A DNA stretch of 64,000 nt from assembly GCA_900769465.1 (NCBI GenBank), contig CAAGGT010000321.1, positions 12,903 to 76,902 on the forward strand, in the 5' to 3' direction. Origin of the DNA: Bacteroidaceae bacterium (GTDB lineage: Bacteria; Bacteroidota; Bacteroidia; Bacteroidales; Bacteroidaceae). A program made the translations under genes and the position numbers. The notes beneath the pieces are model-generated. The model saw nothing but the letters and a program-made list of their open reading frames with translations. It was not told where the DNA came from and did not search any database. Positions 27,504-37,806 of the stretch are shown piece after piece. Numbering within the stretch: the first letter of the stretch is position 1; the number at the start of each line of letters is the position of its first letter.

Positions 27504-28160
27504 TTAATATTCCATTATAATTATATTGTCATTAATCTCATTGTAATTCTTGTCGCCCAGGATTACTCTAGGATCACTATAATCATTTACACCAATATTC
27601 TTGCCTCCAACCCACACATTGAAATTGAAATGGCCAGGCATATTGGGGACGTCGAACGCAAGATACAAAGGAGCTATGAACTGACCTGCATAACCGTTGT
27701 CACAGAATTGTGTAGAGAGATAAAAGTCAAATGTCATAGACTCATAGAGCAATTCGCCATTTTCATCAAGGAATTCATTCTCCTTGCTGAAGAGATTGAC
27801 AATATACTCCACGTCACGATTGATATCAATATCGTGTGCATACTCATTTCTCAACTCCTCTCTTATCTTGTCAAAGGCAGGCTCGTAGTCACTGTTTTCA
27901 AGGATTATGGCCACAAGATACTCCTCACCTTTTTTGGTTGATATACCGTTGGAGAGACATATCATACACTTCTGGCCATTCTCAATGGTACGTGCCTCCA
28001 CGTCATACAGCACATCAATCAAGCTCTCCACCGGAGTGGATGTGTCGTGTACCAGATAAATGAAGCGGAACGCCTGCTCACTCTTATCCTCAACCTCCTG
28101 CGCCCAAGAGGTTGAGATAAAAGCAAACAAAGCCAATATAGAAAACAAATACTTTTTCAT
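27504..28160 (-). CDS. Small secreted protein of the kinase/FHA cluster
   Basis: 218 residues: signal peptide (~1-20, after STSWAQ), then an acidic mixed alpha/beta protein. An N-terminal part (FIYLVHDTSTPVESLIDVLY) looks like a beta-alpha Rossmann-like start, and CMICLSNG is a strand with cysteines. No known family recognised. The gaps of 6 and 17 bases to its neighbours place it firmly in the operon, so it probably acts in the periplasm with the VWA protein. Confidence 0.55.
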   Translation of the reverse strand: MKKYLFSILALFAFISTSWAQEVEDKSEQAFRFIYLVHDTSTPVESLIDVLYDVEARTIENGQKCMICLSNGISTKKGEEYLVAIILENSDYEPAFDKIREELRNEYAHDIDINRDVEYIVNLFSKENEFLDENGELLYESMTFDFYLSTQFCDNGYAGQFIAPLYLAFDVPNMPGHFNFNVWVGGKNIGVNDYSDPRVILGDKNYNEINDNIIIMEY

Positions 28161-28166
28161 AGCCTA

Positions 28167-29084
28167 TTATTCTGACATTGATATTTCAAAAGCATCAATT
28201 ACATTATTGCTGTTATACGATACCGAAAGCACCTTTACTTTCAGTTTCTTTGTACGTCCGTGGCGAATCATCGCATCCACACTTGTAAACGGTTTTTCCA
28301 TACCGTTTGCTGTAATCGTCACTCTAGTAGAGACTCTGGCATCTCCACCAACGCCCTTATACCATTTGTTCACAGGTGAGCCACCATTCTTTTCAGCTAT
28401 CGAAGCATTGATTTTGCTCTCCAGCTCAGACATTTCCATTCTTGAAGGCTTAACCTCCTCTTTCTTGTCTGCAGGTTTCACAATACCGTCAATGGTTTTC
28501 AGCGTTGTGCTATTGTTGTTTATGAAGATAGCCTTGATAAAATATTTGCCATCCTCGGCAAAATATTTGTCACTGCTGAATTTTCCATTAGCCTCGGCAA
28601 CGAGTACAGGCGCCGCATCATTCGCATTCAGGAACAACATATACTGCTCAACCTGATAGTCCACAGGAATATGTTCGCAGGAGACTATGAACGAGAAACC
28701 ATCCTGATTGAGGGCCTTGTTTGAAACAACGAACACAGCACTGTCAATCGGGAGCAGTTCTTCTACGACAACCGGCAAATCCTGCGGTTCCTCCTCGTGG
28801 TAAGAAACCTGCTGTTGATATTCCGTAGTTTCAGGTTCATCTTCATAAACCGTTTGTTGCGCAGGTGCAACAGCCGATACAGCCTTGCCCTGCTTGACAA
28901 CGAATGTATCCGTTACAAAGAAACCGACGGCTGCCATTACAACAAAAAGCAACAACTTCCACACAAGGCTCGACCCCTTAAGCGGCTCAATATTGTCCGA
29001 TTTACATTTGGGACAAACCAAATCACTACCCGCATTCAACAAGAATGAATGTCTACAATCTCTACATTTAAATTTATTTGCCAT
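28167..29084 (-). CDS. Zinc-ribbon membrane protein
   Basis: 305 residues. Residues 6-29 hold two CxxC pairs (CRDC...CPKC), a zinc ribbon on the cytoplasmic side; a membrane helix follows at ~39-64. The rest is extracytoplasmic, with a Glu/Pro-rich stretch (~70-110) and a compact C-terminal domain (from ~120) of beta type. It could couple a cytoplasmic signal to the envelope. It sits 3 bases after the barrel-like protein gene. Confidence 0.6.
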   Translation of the reverse strand: MANKFKCRDCRHSFLLNAGSDLVCPKCKSDNIEPLKGSSLVWKLLLFVVMAAVGFFVTDTFVVKQGKAVSAVAPAQQTVYEDEPETTEYQQQVSYHEEEPQDLPVVVEELLPIDSAVFVVSNKALNQDGFSFIVSCEHIPVDYQVEQYMLFLNANDAAPVLVAEANGKFSSDKYFAEDGKYFIKAIFINNNSTTLKTIDGIVKPADKKEEVKPSRMEMSELESKINASIAEKNGGSPVNKWYKGVGGDARVSTRVTITANGMEKPFTSVDAMIRHGRTKKLKVKVLSVSYNSNNVIDAFEISMSE

Positions 29085-29087
29085 TTC

Positions 29088-30749
29088 TTAGAATTTTAAA
29101 ATTAAGCCAACATTCAACTTCAGCGACTGACGTCTGAACGAAGTTGCCGCATCAACCATATTACGAACATTCTCTTTATCATTCGATGCTGTATAATTCA
29201 CAAAAGCCTTGTCCAACGATACATCGCTGTCAAATTTCAATTGTTGCTCTTCAGCAGCAGGAACAACATAATTATTCAAGCCATACTGGTACGAAACACC
29301 ACAAGTCAATTGCAACATTTTTGCAAGTGTTGCTCTAAAGCCTATTGAGCCAAATGCATCAATCGAGAACATTTGTGGCTTAAAAGGATTGATAAGATCA
29401 GTTTCATCAAGTACACCGTTATTGGTGAAGCCATTGATTCCACTCTTTTCATCAAGCACCAGGTTATCATAATCCTGATATACGCCATAGGTACTATATT
29501 CTGCACTATAGCTGTCAACATTTGAAACCATGTTCAAATAAGCCTTGGCACCCAAGTCCATATACATAGAAATCCACTTTGAGAAACGGATATCGAATTC
29601 CAGATAGAGAGGAACCACCAAATCAATGGTAGAAAACTCCTGTTTTATATTCCTCAAAGAATAATAACGATAATATCTGTCACCGTCAATATCGGCCTTG
29701 CCATTGGTTGATACCACATAGTCCGATGATTCAAGTTCCATATTGAACTTGTTCATTGCAGCTCCGACACCCAAGAACAGACCGGTCTTGAATATACTTG
29801 CCGACGGGAACACATAACCGAAATCAATACCGAATTCGTGCGATGAAGACCCGGTCTTAATCCTGTCATTGGTCAACTTGATATTATAGTGGTCAAGCAA
29901 TGAAAACTCATATTGCAATTTGGTTCTCCAATGTGTAGGTTTGTACTTCAGATAATACAAATCCTTGTAACCGCTCACCGGAAGATACTTCACAGAAATA
30001 TCATTGTCACGCGGATATGTAAACTTCACCTTATCAATGCTTTCGGGAACAAACGCATAGTTCAACTCCGAAAACTCCATAAAATGTAGTTTGTTACCAT
30101 TCCATGCAGCATCCAAATCGCGTGGATCAAGCATCTCGCCACCTGTCTTGTCCTTTATCTTTGAGCGGCTGACAGCAAAATAATTTTCGGGCAATGGAGC
30201 CTTTTCGCTTTTCATCTCACCGTTCAAGGAAACGAACCTTGCCGTAAACACAGACTCACCGTCCTCATCCTCTTCACTGTCAAGTACAAATGTGGCAGAC
30301 ATGCTGTAATCAGCATCATAATACAACTTTGAAGAGAGCAACAAGCCACCGGCATTGAAGTACTGCATCTCTTTGTCGAATTTGACATCAACCTGCCAAT
30401 GGTTGTCTGTCCAATAGAACTCTCCAACGTTGATATTTCTTATTCTGACATTCACATTGTCGGCCTTCTTCTCAACAGCAGTGATGTATTCACTGACAGT
30501 CAATGTTGCATCGGTTGAAACGCCAAGCAAATCATTGTAAATCTCCATATCATCATATTGGAAGAGGCTTGCAAAACCGGCTCTGTAATTATCGTCGAAC
30601 AAGCTGCTGTACATCTCATAATTCTCCATTGCAGTATAAACGCACAGTCTGAAACGACGTTTTTCACCCCAGGACAAATCCTGGGCAAACGAGGTGCCAA
30701 AGCATATCAGAGACAGCGAGCAGATTATGTATTTTATATAGTTCTTCAT
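29088..30749 (-). CDS. Outer-membrane beta-barrel protein
   Basis: 553 residues with a signal peptide (~1-22). The N-terminal half (to ~270) is a soluble extracytoplasmic domain, and the C-terminal half shows alternating amphipathic strands with aromatic ends and finishes in LKLNVGLILKF, a C-terminal aromatic signature of outer-membrane barrels. I do not recognise the family. It follows the giant surface protein gene by 9 bases, so it may export, anchor or assemble that protein. Confidence 0.65.
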   Translation of the reverse strand: MKNYIKYIICSLSLICFGTSFAQDLSWGEKRRFRLCVYTAMENYEMYSSLFDDNYRAGFASLFQYDDMEIYNDLLGVSTDATLTVSEYITAVEKKADNVNVRIRNINVGEFYWTDNHWQVDVKFDKEMQYFNAGGLLLSSKLYYDADYSMSATFVLDSEEDEDGESVFTARFVSLNGEMKSEKAPLPENYFAVSRSKIKDKTGGEMLDPRDLDAAWNGNKLHFMEFSELNYAFVPESIDKVKFTYPRDNDISVKYLPVSGYKDLYYLKYKPTHWRTKLQYEFSLLDHYNIKLTNDRIKTGSSSHEFGIDFGYVFPSASIFKTGLFLGVGAAMNKFNMELESSDYVVSTNGKADIDGDRYYRYYSLRNIKQEFSTIDLVVPLYLEFDIRFSKWISMYMDLGAKAYLNMVSNVDSYSAEYSTYGVYQDYDNLVLDEKSGINGFTNNGVLDETDLINPFKPQMFSIDAFGSIGFRATLAKMLQLTCGVSYQYGLNNYVVPAAEEQQLKFDSDVSLDKAFVNYTASNDKENVRNMVDAATSFRRQSLKLNVGLILKF

Positions 30750-30758
30750 ATCCTAATC

Positions 30759-33700
30759 CTATTCTTTAATAAAAATCTTTTTCACTTCCCTATTATCTCC
30801 AATGCAAACCTCAATCAGGTAGAAACCGCCATCCAAATCAATCAAGTCGAATTTCTCATCGAATTCATCCTGCTCGTCATAAGACATCTGCTTCACGAGT
30901 GCACCATCATAAGAGTAAACCCTTACATTGGCCTGCATAGGTTCCAGCAATGAAGCCTTGAAACCATCGTATTCAACAGTTATCACATCCTCTTCAATTT
31001 CATCTGAAGCAGCACGTGAAGACAAATACACTTTGTCCGACTTGCACACATAGCCGTCCTCGTACTCCCAATAGGTATATACCCACGGATTATTTGAAGC
31101 CTGTGACTGTGTATACATCTGGTAGCGCAGAGAATAATCATCGCGTACAATCTCGCTATTGCCATATCCAAAGGCGAAACTATAGTCATTATCCTCCAGC
31201 TGGTTATCCTGGAGTCCTGTAGTCTCCTTCATGTCGGCAATGAATATCCTTGAGGTGCCATTGCCTTTTCTTCTCAACTTGAAGGGCTCTTGCGGACAAC
31301 GGTGAACTGTCACCTGGAAATACATTGTGTCGGCATAGTGTACAGGAGTGTTGCTATTCTCATCAACATTCTCAATACAAAGCATATAGTTCTCTGTACG
31401 CATCTCCTTGTGCTGATGTCCGTAATTTTCGACATCGACATACTCATCCAGCGCAGCACCTGTCTGTCCGGAAATTCTGGAACTGCCATCGTGGCTGTTG
31501 TACCAGGTATATCTCCATCCGGTCGGGTAACCACCACGTCCGGCAGCCACACCAAGCTCAATGAAATCACCCTCGCGCAACATAGTCTCATACTCCAGAG
31601 CCTCGGGGATAATCAGTTTAGGTCTGACAGTAGAGTTGAACTCATAGTTCTGTCTGAACCACACATCACCATTGTGCTTATTGGTTGCAGTGAGGACATA
31701 TGTATGCTCCCTGCTGACAGTTTCAGAGTTGTTCTCCTCAAATACAGTCAGGCTGCTGGTTGTTTCAGACAGTCTCACGCCATCCCTTCTCCATTCGAAT
31801 GTCCAACCGTCAGCATCGGCACAACTGATATCCATTGCAAAGGTCAGTTCGTTACCACCGCAGATGGTAGTGTCACTACCCGTTACATAATCATATCTTG
31901 CCAACGGGTATGATTTCACAATATATTCACTTGTATTGCTCCAAACCTCATCACCATCAATCCAGTGCTTTGCAACAAGTGTATAAGATGCATTATCTAT
32001 ACTTGTTGAGTTATTGAGTGCTGCATTGTGTGTATAAACCTGCCCGGTAGCATTATACAATCTTCCACCATTCTTTCTCCATTCAAATGTCCACGAACCA
32101 TTGTCGCTTTCGGCAACGCCACCATAGAAATTGGCACCAAGGTCAAGTGTCTCATTGTACAATTCATATACGTTATTTGGCATTGCAACATAATCATATG
32201 TAATTTCCGGATAAACTTTTACCGGGAACGTGATTGTGTCATTATACCATTCGGTACCATCGGCAAACGTGTTGATAGCCTGAACTGAATACAGAACTTC
32301 TTTAACCTCGCTTTCGGTTCTATTATCCTCTATAAATTCACATGTTGCTTCATTGGTACCGATAATCAGGTCATTTCTTCTCCAGATGAGTTGCCAACCG
32401 GCGGGATAACCACCGTCAACCTCAACAGAGCGTTCAAAAGCAATGCCACCAACTGTCTGCTGATGATGGTTTCCTACCGCTTGGAAATGCGGGAGCGGAT
32501 AGACATTCACGTCAAAATACATTTCATAGACTTTAAGAACATCTCCGTTTGCAGCACTGTTTGTAGCAATAACCTTATACTCATTTCGCATCAGAGAATC
32601 TGTCGGATGTTCAGAACCGAAGTAACGCGAAACAGTTCCAAGAGTAGTAGCTTCAACATCCACTCCATTCTTTGTCCAGCGGAAAGCCCAACCATCGTTG
32701 CAACCACCGGCCGCTTCAACTCCAAGCTCAATATCCCTTTCCTGGGCGAAGTTGAACTCTGCATCGGTCAAATAGCCGATTCTTGTTTGCGGGTATGTGT
32801 TGACGTTGAAAGTTATTGTGTCACAGAACCACTCTGTACCATCCTTGAATGTGTTTGTAGCAATAAGTTCATACACATCCTCAACAGCAGTCTCCGTCTC
32901 GGCCAATGTAACATCAAGGCTGTCAATAGTATAGGTATTCACGCCCTCAATATCCAACAACTCACAGGAGTTGCCGCCGTCGGGTGTTGTCCAATTATCA
33001 ATAACCAAATGTCTATTTCCGTTGACATTTACATTATAAATATCGCCAAAATTAAAGAATAAGGTATTTTCATAATCTCCGCGTACGAACCCGATGGTGT
33101 CAGTTGGAACATCACTGAGACTACAGTTCTTGTTCACATACTTCTCCTCGCCAACACTATAAAGGTATCGGCCATTTTCATTGACAATAAACTTGAACTG
33201 CTGACGCACATCGTATGGATCGCACTCAATGCCAAGGTCAACATTCGACTGCAGTAGATCGCCATTCTCGGCAACAGCCCATGAGGTCTTGCCCAACCTA
33301 TGGTATGGCTGCTGTATGTAATAAATGCGATCGCTCTCTGGGGCAGATACCAACGTGTCCGGCTCCTCAAGCTCATCACCAGCAATCACCACGCCGTTCT
33401 TTCTCCATTCATAAGTCCAACCATCGTAATATCCACCCTTTTTGGCATACTCAAGGCTTATGACAGAGTCGCATCCCAAGAAATTGAATATCGAGTCCGA
33501 AACAAACTCCAATACCGGAACCGGATACACACTTGAGGTAAATTCTTTCTCCCAAGAATTGATGATATCTCCATTCTCGGCAATGTTGCGCGCAACCACT
33601 CTATAACTGTTCATTGCAAAACGCTCACCCGGAGTTTCATAGAATGAGGAAACATTCTCTGCTACCACATTGACAAATTCATTATTCCTGTACCACTCAT

Positions 33701-36700
33701 ATTGCCAAGCACCTATTCTACCACCGGCAGTTTCCACTCCGAGCAGAATCTCTCTTTCATCGGCAAAATTGAAAATTGAGTCACCGTTTATGGCAATAGA
33801 GGTTCTTGGATAGATATTTACGAAGAAATCGCCATTGAGCCTAGTAGTTCTACCATCATAAGTATTTTCAGCAATAACGCTATAGACCAGAGTCTTGTAA
33901 TATGTATCAAAGACAATATTGTTGACCTGGCCATATCCCTCGCCATTATATCTCACCTCAAGGGTATAAGCACCGGCAGCGTCGAATGTGTAATTATAAC
34001 TGTCCGTGTCATAACCGGTTTTGTTTACAACCTCGGCACCATCCAAAGAAACAATCAAATTGCCCCCATTCACAGCCCAGTCGAATGACAACTCTGCACC
34101 GGCATCGACATCAATGGTATAAGTATCAAAAGAGACTCCAATTTGATTTCCGGCATTTTCCGATTCCCAATCATCGAGCTGTTGATTCAGATTATCTACA
34201 GTAATATTGTAGACGCGACCCTGGTCATCACCTCTGCTATTACTACCATCTTTTGTATATTTTACAACAAGAGTATGACTGCCGGCTGTGTCGAATGTTT
34301 TGCTATAATGACTTGAATTGGTGCCACTCTTTTTTAGAATCTCTGTTCCATCAAGGGTTACTATAAGCCAATCCCAACTACTCTCGCTACTTACCGACCA
34401 ATCGAAATCAAGCCTACCACCGGCAACTACATCAAATGTATAGGTCTCTTGAGAAGTACTGTTGTCCTGATGGTTTGTCGATGTCCAATCGGCAAAAGTT
34501 TGATTGGGAAGTGGACTTTTGATAACGAAATTGGTTATATCACAGCTGCCATCACCCATAAATTCCACCTCAAGGGTATAAGTGCCGGCAGTGTTGAATG
34601 TTTTGCTATAATGACTTGACTTTGTACCACTCTCGTCCAAGATTTTATCGCCACCAATAGTAGCACTCAAGTGCCCGCCATTAAAAACAGCCCAATCAAA
34701 TTCAAGTTCAGCACCTGCAGAAACAGTGAACGTATAAGTCTTGGTTGACATAAGACCATGATTACCGGCTTCATTGGATGACCAATCATTAAGTCGGCGC
34801 TTTGACGCATTCAGTGATGCATTCGAGATTTCACCGTAGTAATTATTGTTTGCACTGTCATACTCTGTATGCTCCACTCTGAGAGTGTCAGTTCCGACAT
34901 TGGCAAATATGTGATTACAGCTACCCGAATTACGGCCTGTTACGTTTACAAGTTGCTCGTCGCCTAATGTAATTACAAAATCGCCACCAGTTACATTCCA
35001 GTCAAACGCGAGCTCAGCACAACCGGCAACATACAACACGTACTCCTTGTACGAAGTTGTCACCTGTCCATCGGCATTGACCGATGTCCAATTACCGAGC
35101 TGTTGATTTGGATTTTCAACAACTATATTGTAAACGCGACCCTGGTCATCACCTCTGTTCTCACTACTATCTTTTATATATTTTACAACAAGAGTATGAC
35201 TGCCGGCTGTGTCAAATGTTTTGCTATAATTACCACTATCTTCTCCGTGCTTTTTCAAAATTTCAGTTCCATCAAGAGTAACGAGAAGATAATCGTAATA
35301 TCTGTTATTACCTTTCTCGCTACTTACCGACCAATCAAATTCAAGCCTACTACCGGCAACTACATCAAATGTATAGGTCTCTTCCGAAGTAGTGCTGTGC
35401 TGATGGTAGTTTGTCGATGTCCAATCAGCAAAAGTTTGATTGGGAAGTGGACTTTTGATAACGAGATTATTTATTTCAGCATAATTAAAATTTTCATCAG
35501 CAGCACTTTGTCTTGTATGTCTTACTTCGAGAGTGTGACTACCAGCGGTGTCGATTGTCTTGGAATGTGTAGCGGAACGGTTATAACCTGTTCTATTGAG
35601 AATCTCCGCGCCATCCAAAGTAATTACCAGATTGCCTCCATTAACCAACCAATCGAATGTAAGTTCAGCACCTGCAGCAACAGAGAATGTATATGTTTTT
35701 GTAGCTGTGGTAGTTATGTTTGATGTAGAGTCCGATTTCCAATCACCAAGTTGTCGGATATCAATGAGGTTTCCCGGAACATTAACATTAAATGGTTCGG
35801 TACCGGAATTACCGTTATACAATGGAGACATATTTTCTCCATTCTTCTTCCAACGATATGTCCACTCACCGGGATAACCGCCGCTAATGGCAAATCCCAT
35901 TTCAAGAGTACGACTCTCGTCAATATTGAAAGTGCCACTTGTAGTGTACTCAAACTCAGGGGCTGGATAAACAGTTACGTTAACCTCGCGCGTTTCGGTG
36001 TGCAACAGTGTGCCAAAGAGATAAAAGTCGCATTTAGCGCTATATACAGCGTTAATTGCCTCATCTCCCTCGTTCACGCAATGCGAACGGTATCTTATAT
36101 ACGTATCTTCAACCTCATCATTTATATATTCAATGCCGGCAAACTCGGGAGTAGTCCATTCCACTTGCCAACCAAAATCCATACTACCCTCATCTATATA
36201 ATCCGATTGAAAATCAATTTCAAATTCCTCGCCCGAGAGAACTTCGTAATTCTCATTCAGCAAAGAAATTTGAGGGTCCAGAATAATGATTTCGTTATGA
36301 AGCGAAACCGGGTATAATCTCTCAACGCCATTCTCCACACGGCCCAAAGTTACCGTACCCTCCAGGATATATAAACCTTGACGTGCAGTATTGGTAAAGA
36401 CAGGAATATTGACAGAAGTGCTGTTTAAAAGGACTTCTGCATTACTGCCATCCTCCTCGGGAGAGTAGGATACTGTAATTCCGGCATTCTTGACCGTGTA
36501 TCCGGCCGGGACACTTATGTTGTATCTGATTTCTGTGCCTACAACAGAAACGTAACGACCCGGAGCATCTGCATCCTCAACATAGTTAGCGGAGAATGTG
36601 GGGCTAACAGTTACATTCTGTGCAACAACAATCAGCGAGCAAGTCAGTGCCATAAAGGTCAAAACAAGCCGTTTGGATATTGTTCTACAAAATTCGTTCA

Positions 36701-36701
36701 T
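30759..36701 (-). CDS. Giant modular surface protein with sorting tail
   Basis: 1980 residues from the ATG at 36701; the frame is open to 36824 but that overlaps the kinase and lacks a signal peptide. The signal peptide is ~1-27. After two Ig-like N-terminal domains come six tandem jelly-roll-like modules with an ELEFDW-type core (encoded ~33.9-35.8 kb), then about seven Ig-like modules marked by GGYP.GW.Y.WRKNG (31.3-33.8 kb). The C-terminal ~75 residues form a sorting domain ending FYLIEVCIGDNREVKKIFIK. It is presumably exported and attached to the cell surface as an adhesin or stalk. It is in one frame with no break. Confidence 0.75.
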   Translation of the reverse strand: MNEFCRTISKRLVLTFMALTCSLIVVAQNVTVSPTFSANYVEDADAPGRYVSVVGTEIRYNISVPAGYTVKNAGITVSYSPEEDGSNAEVLLNSTSVNIPVFTNTARQGLYILEGTVTLGRVENGVERLYPVSLHNEIIILDPQISLLNENYEVLSGEEFEIDFQSDYIDEGSMDFGWQVEWTTPEFAGIEYINDEVEDTYIRYRSHCVNEGDEAINAVYSAKCDFYLFGTLLHTETREVNVTVYPAPEFEYTTSGTFNIDESRTLEMGFAISGGYPGEWTYRWKKNGENMSPLYNGNSGTEPFNVNVPGNLIDIRQLGDWKSDSTSNITTTATKTYTFSVAAGAELTFDWLVNGGNLVITLDGAEILNRTGYNRSATHSKTIDTAGSHTLEVRHTRQSAADENFNYAEINNLVIKSPLPNQTFADWTSTNYHQHSTTSEETYTFDVVAGSRLEFDWSVSSEKGNNRYYDYLLVTLDGTEILKKHGEDSGNYSKTFDTAGSHTLVVKYIKDSSENRGDDQGRVYNIVVENPNQQLGNWTSVNADGQVTTSYKEYVLYVAGCAELAFDWNVTGGDFVITLGDEQLVNVTGRNSGSCNHIFANVGTDTLRVEHTEYDSANNNYYGEISNASLNASKRRLNDWSSNEAGNHGLMSTKTYTFTVSAGAELEFDWAVFNGGHLSATIGGDKILDESGTKSSHYSKTFNTAGTYTLEVEFMGDGSCDITNFVIKSPLPNQTFADWTSTNHQDNSTSQETYTFDVVAGGRLDFDWSVSSESSWDWLIVTLDGTEILKKSGTNSSHYSKTFDTAGSHTLVVKYTKDGSNSRGDDQGRVYNITVDNLNQQLDDWESENAGNQIGVSFDTYTIDVDAGAELSFDWAVNGGNLIVSLDGAEVVNKTGYDTDSYNYTFDAAGAYTLEVRYNGEGYGQVNNIVFDTYYKTLVYSVIAENTYDGRTTRLNGDFFVNIYPRTSIAINGDSIFNFADEREILLGVETAGGRIGAWQYEWYRNNEFVNVVAENVSSFYETPGERFAMNSYRVVARNIAENGDIINSWEKEFTSSVYPVPVLEFVSDSIFNFLGCDSVISLEYAKKGGYYDGWTYEWRKNGVVIAGDELEEPDTLVSAPESDRIYYIQQPYHRLGKTSWAVAENGDLLQSNVDLGIECDPYDVRQQFKFIVNENGRYLYSVGEEKYVNKNCSLSDVPTDTIGFVRGDYENTLFFNFGDIYNVNVNGNRHLVIDNWTTPDGGNSCELLDIEGVNTYTIDSLDVTLAETETAVEDVYELIATNTFKDGTEWFCDTITFNVNTYPQTRIGYLTDAEFNFAQERDIELGVEAAGGCNDGWAFRWTKNGVDVEATTLGTVSRYFGSEHPTDSLMRNEYKVIATNSAANGDVLKVYEMYFDVNVYPLPHFQAVGNHHQQTVGGIAFERSVEVDGGYPAGWQLIWRRNDLIIGTNEATCEFIEDNRTESEVKEVLYSVQAINTFADGTEWYNDTITFPVKVYPEITYDYVAMPNNVYELYNETLDLGANFYGGVAESDNGSWTFEWRKNGGRLYNATGQVYTHNAALNNSTSIDNASYTLVAKHWIDGDEVWSNTSEYIVKSYPLARYDYVTGSDTTICGGNELTFAMDISCADADGWTFEWRRDGVRLSETTSSLTVFEENNSETVSREHTYVLTATNKHNGDVWFRQNYEFNSTVRPKLIIPEALEYETMLREGDFIELGVAAGRGGYPTGWRYTWYNSHDGSSRISGQTGAALDEYVDVENYGHQHKEMRTENYMLCIENVDENSNTPVHYADTMYFQVTVHRCPQEPFKLRRKGNGTSRIFIADMKETTGLQDNQLEDNDYSFAFGYGNSEIVRDDYSLRYQMYTQSQASNNPWVYTYWEYEDGYVCKSDKVYLSSRAASDEIEEDVITVEYDGFKASLLEPMQANVRVYSYDGALVKQMSYDEQDEFDEKFDLIDLDGGFYLIEVCIGDNREVKKIFIKE
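34150..35460 (-). repeat. Three-module block duplicated at 921-base offset inside the giant gene
   Basis: The stretch around 35041-35460 matches that around 34141-34520 almost base for base; for example GCGACCCTGGTCATCACCTC starts near 35136 and near 34215, 921 bases (307 codons) apart. In protein terms modules 1-2-3 resemble 4-5-6 in order, each pair sharing KSPLPNQTFADWTS or RGDDQGRVYNI, so a three-module block was duplicated. High identity suggests a recent event. Confidence 0.8.
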
Positions 36702-36748
36702 ATTTACTTTTTTGATAACAGCAATTATTTTTTCACTATCACATTCAT

Positions 36749-37768
36749 TTAAAAGAGCATACCGCCCATATATAACGATGCGACAGCACCGGTTGCAAGA
36801 CCAAGAACAGCTGCGAGAATCCAAGAAAGCGCACCACCGCTCTTTTTAACGGGCTTGCTGCTTGGAGCTGCAGGAGCGTTCTGCTCCGGAACGGGTGCAG
36901 AAGCCTCTACCGCCGGCGCGACTTGTTCCTCGGGCCATATAGGTTCGGGATTCTTGCCCTTAACCTTCATTGCCGCATACTCGGCAAGCTGCTCGGCAGC
37001 CGGACGTGTCCAGGTCTCCTTGCTCAAACAGAGCTGCATTATCTTGTTGAGCTCGTGCGAGAAATCGGGCTCGGGGAGCTCCGCCATATCGGCACCGTGG
37101 TTCAACATAGAACCACCATATCCGCAGAACGGCAGGTCACCCATAGCAAGCTCATATATTGTTGCACCAAGAGCCCAGATGTCACTGGCCTTGATAGCTG
37201 AATATCCGTTGACAAAATGTTCGGGACCCATATAAGCAATAGTACCCGATGAACCAACCTGTGCGGCACTCTTGCGCAAGGTTGAACGCACCTGCTTGCT
37301 TATACCGAAATCGGTAATCATAAAGTCACCGCTGTGACCGATGAGGATATTGTCGGGCTTGATGTCCTGGTGAATGATTGGTGGCTCCTGCGAGTGCAGA
37401 TAGGCCAAACCGGCAGCCACGTCTCTGATGAACACCCAAAGCACCTCCTCGGTAATGTTACCGATATACTTGCTTGCCGAGCCTTGTGGGCAGTAAGGCA
37501 TAACAAGATATGGGCGGTTATTGTCTTCGCGACAAATCTCCAAATAGTTTGCGTGCAACAGATTAGGATGATTGAAATTAAAGGAGATACGGAACTCCTT
37601 GATAAAATCCTCCAATCCCTGCGGATCCATTGCTATATATATCTTGATGGCAACTTCAATTCCGGTCTGTTGGTCAACAGCCAACCACACTTCACCAAAA
37701 CTACCGCTGCCCTTAAACTTTTTCAATAAAAATCGACCGTCAAAAACGGTACCTTCAACGTATTGCAT
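36749..37768 (-). CDS. Ser/Thr protein kinase with C-terminal membrane helix
   Basis: 339 residues. The glycine loop is GSGSFGEV (20-27), catalytic lysine K42, catalytic loop HQDIKPDN (133-140) and DFG (153-155), then MGPE in place of APE. The usual HRD arginine is Gln134, so this is a non-RD kinase, probably not controlled by activation-loop phosphorylation. A Pro/Ala linker (~275-310) leads to one C-terminal membrane helix (~313-335) that places the kinase at the inner membrane. It lies between the PP2C and giant-protein genes. Confidence 0.9.
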   Translation of the reverse strand: MQYVEGTVFDGRFLLKKFKGSGSFGEVWLAVDQQTGIEVAIKIYIAMDPQGLEDFIKEFRISFNFNHPNLLHANYLEICREDNNRPYLVMPYCPQGSASKYIGNITEEVLWVFIRDVAAGLAYLHSQEPPIIHQDIKPDNILIGHSGDFMITDFGISKQVRSTLRKSAAQVGSSGTIAYMGPEHFVNGYSAIKASDIWALGATIYELAMGDLPFCGYGGSMLNHGADMAELPEPDFSHELNKIMQLCLSKETWTRPAAEQLAEYAAMKVKGKNPEPIWPEEQVAPAVEASAPVPEQNAPAAPSSKPVKKSGGALSWILAAVLGLATGAVASLYMGGMLF

Positions 37769-37806
37769 TATTATATCGTTTTATTTGTTAGATGAATTGA
37801 ATGAGA

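Noticed and set aside
36699..36824. Upstream start for the giant surface protein
   Set aside because: It overlaps the kinase gene and places the signal peptide 41 residues inside the protein.
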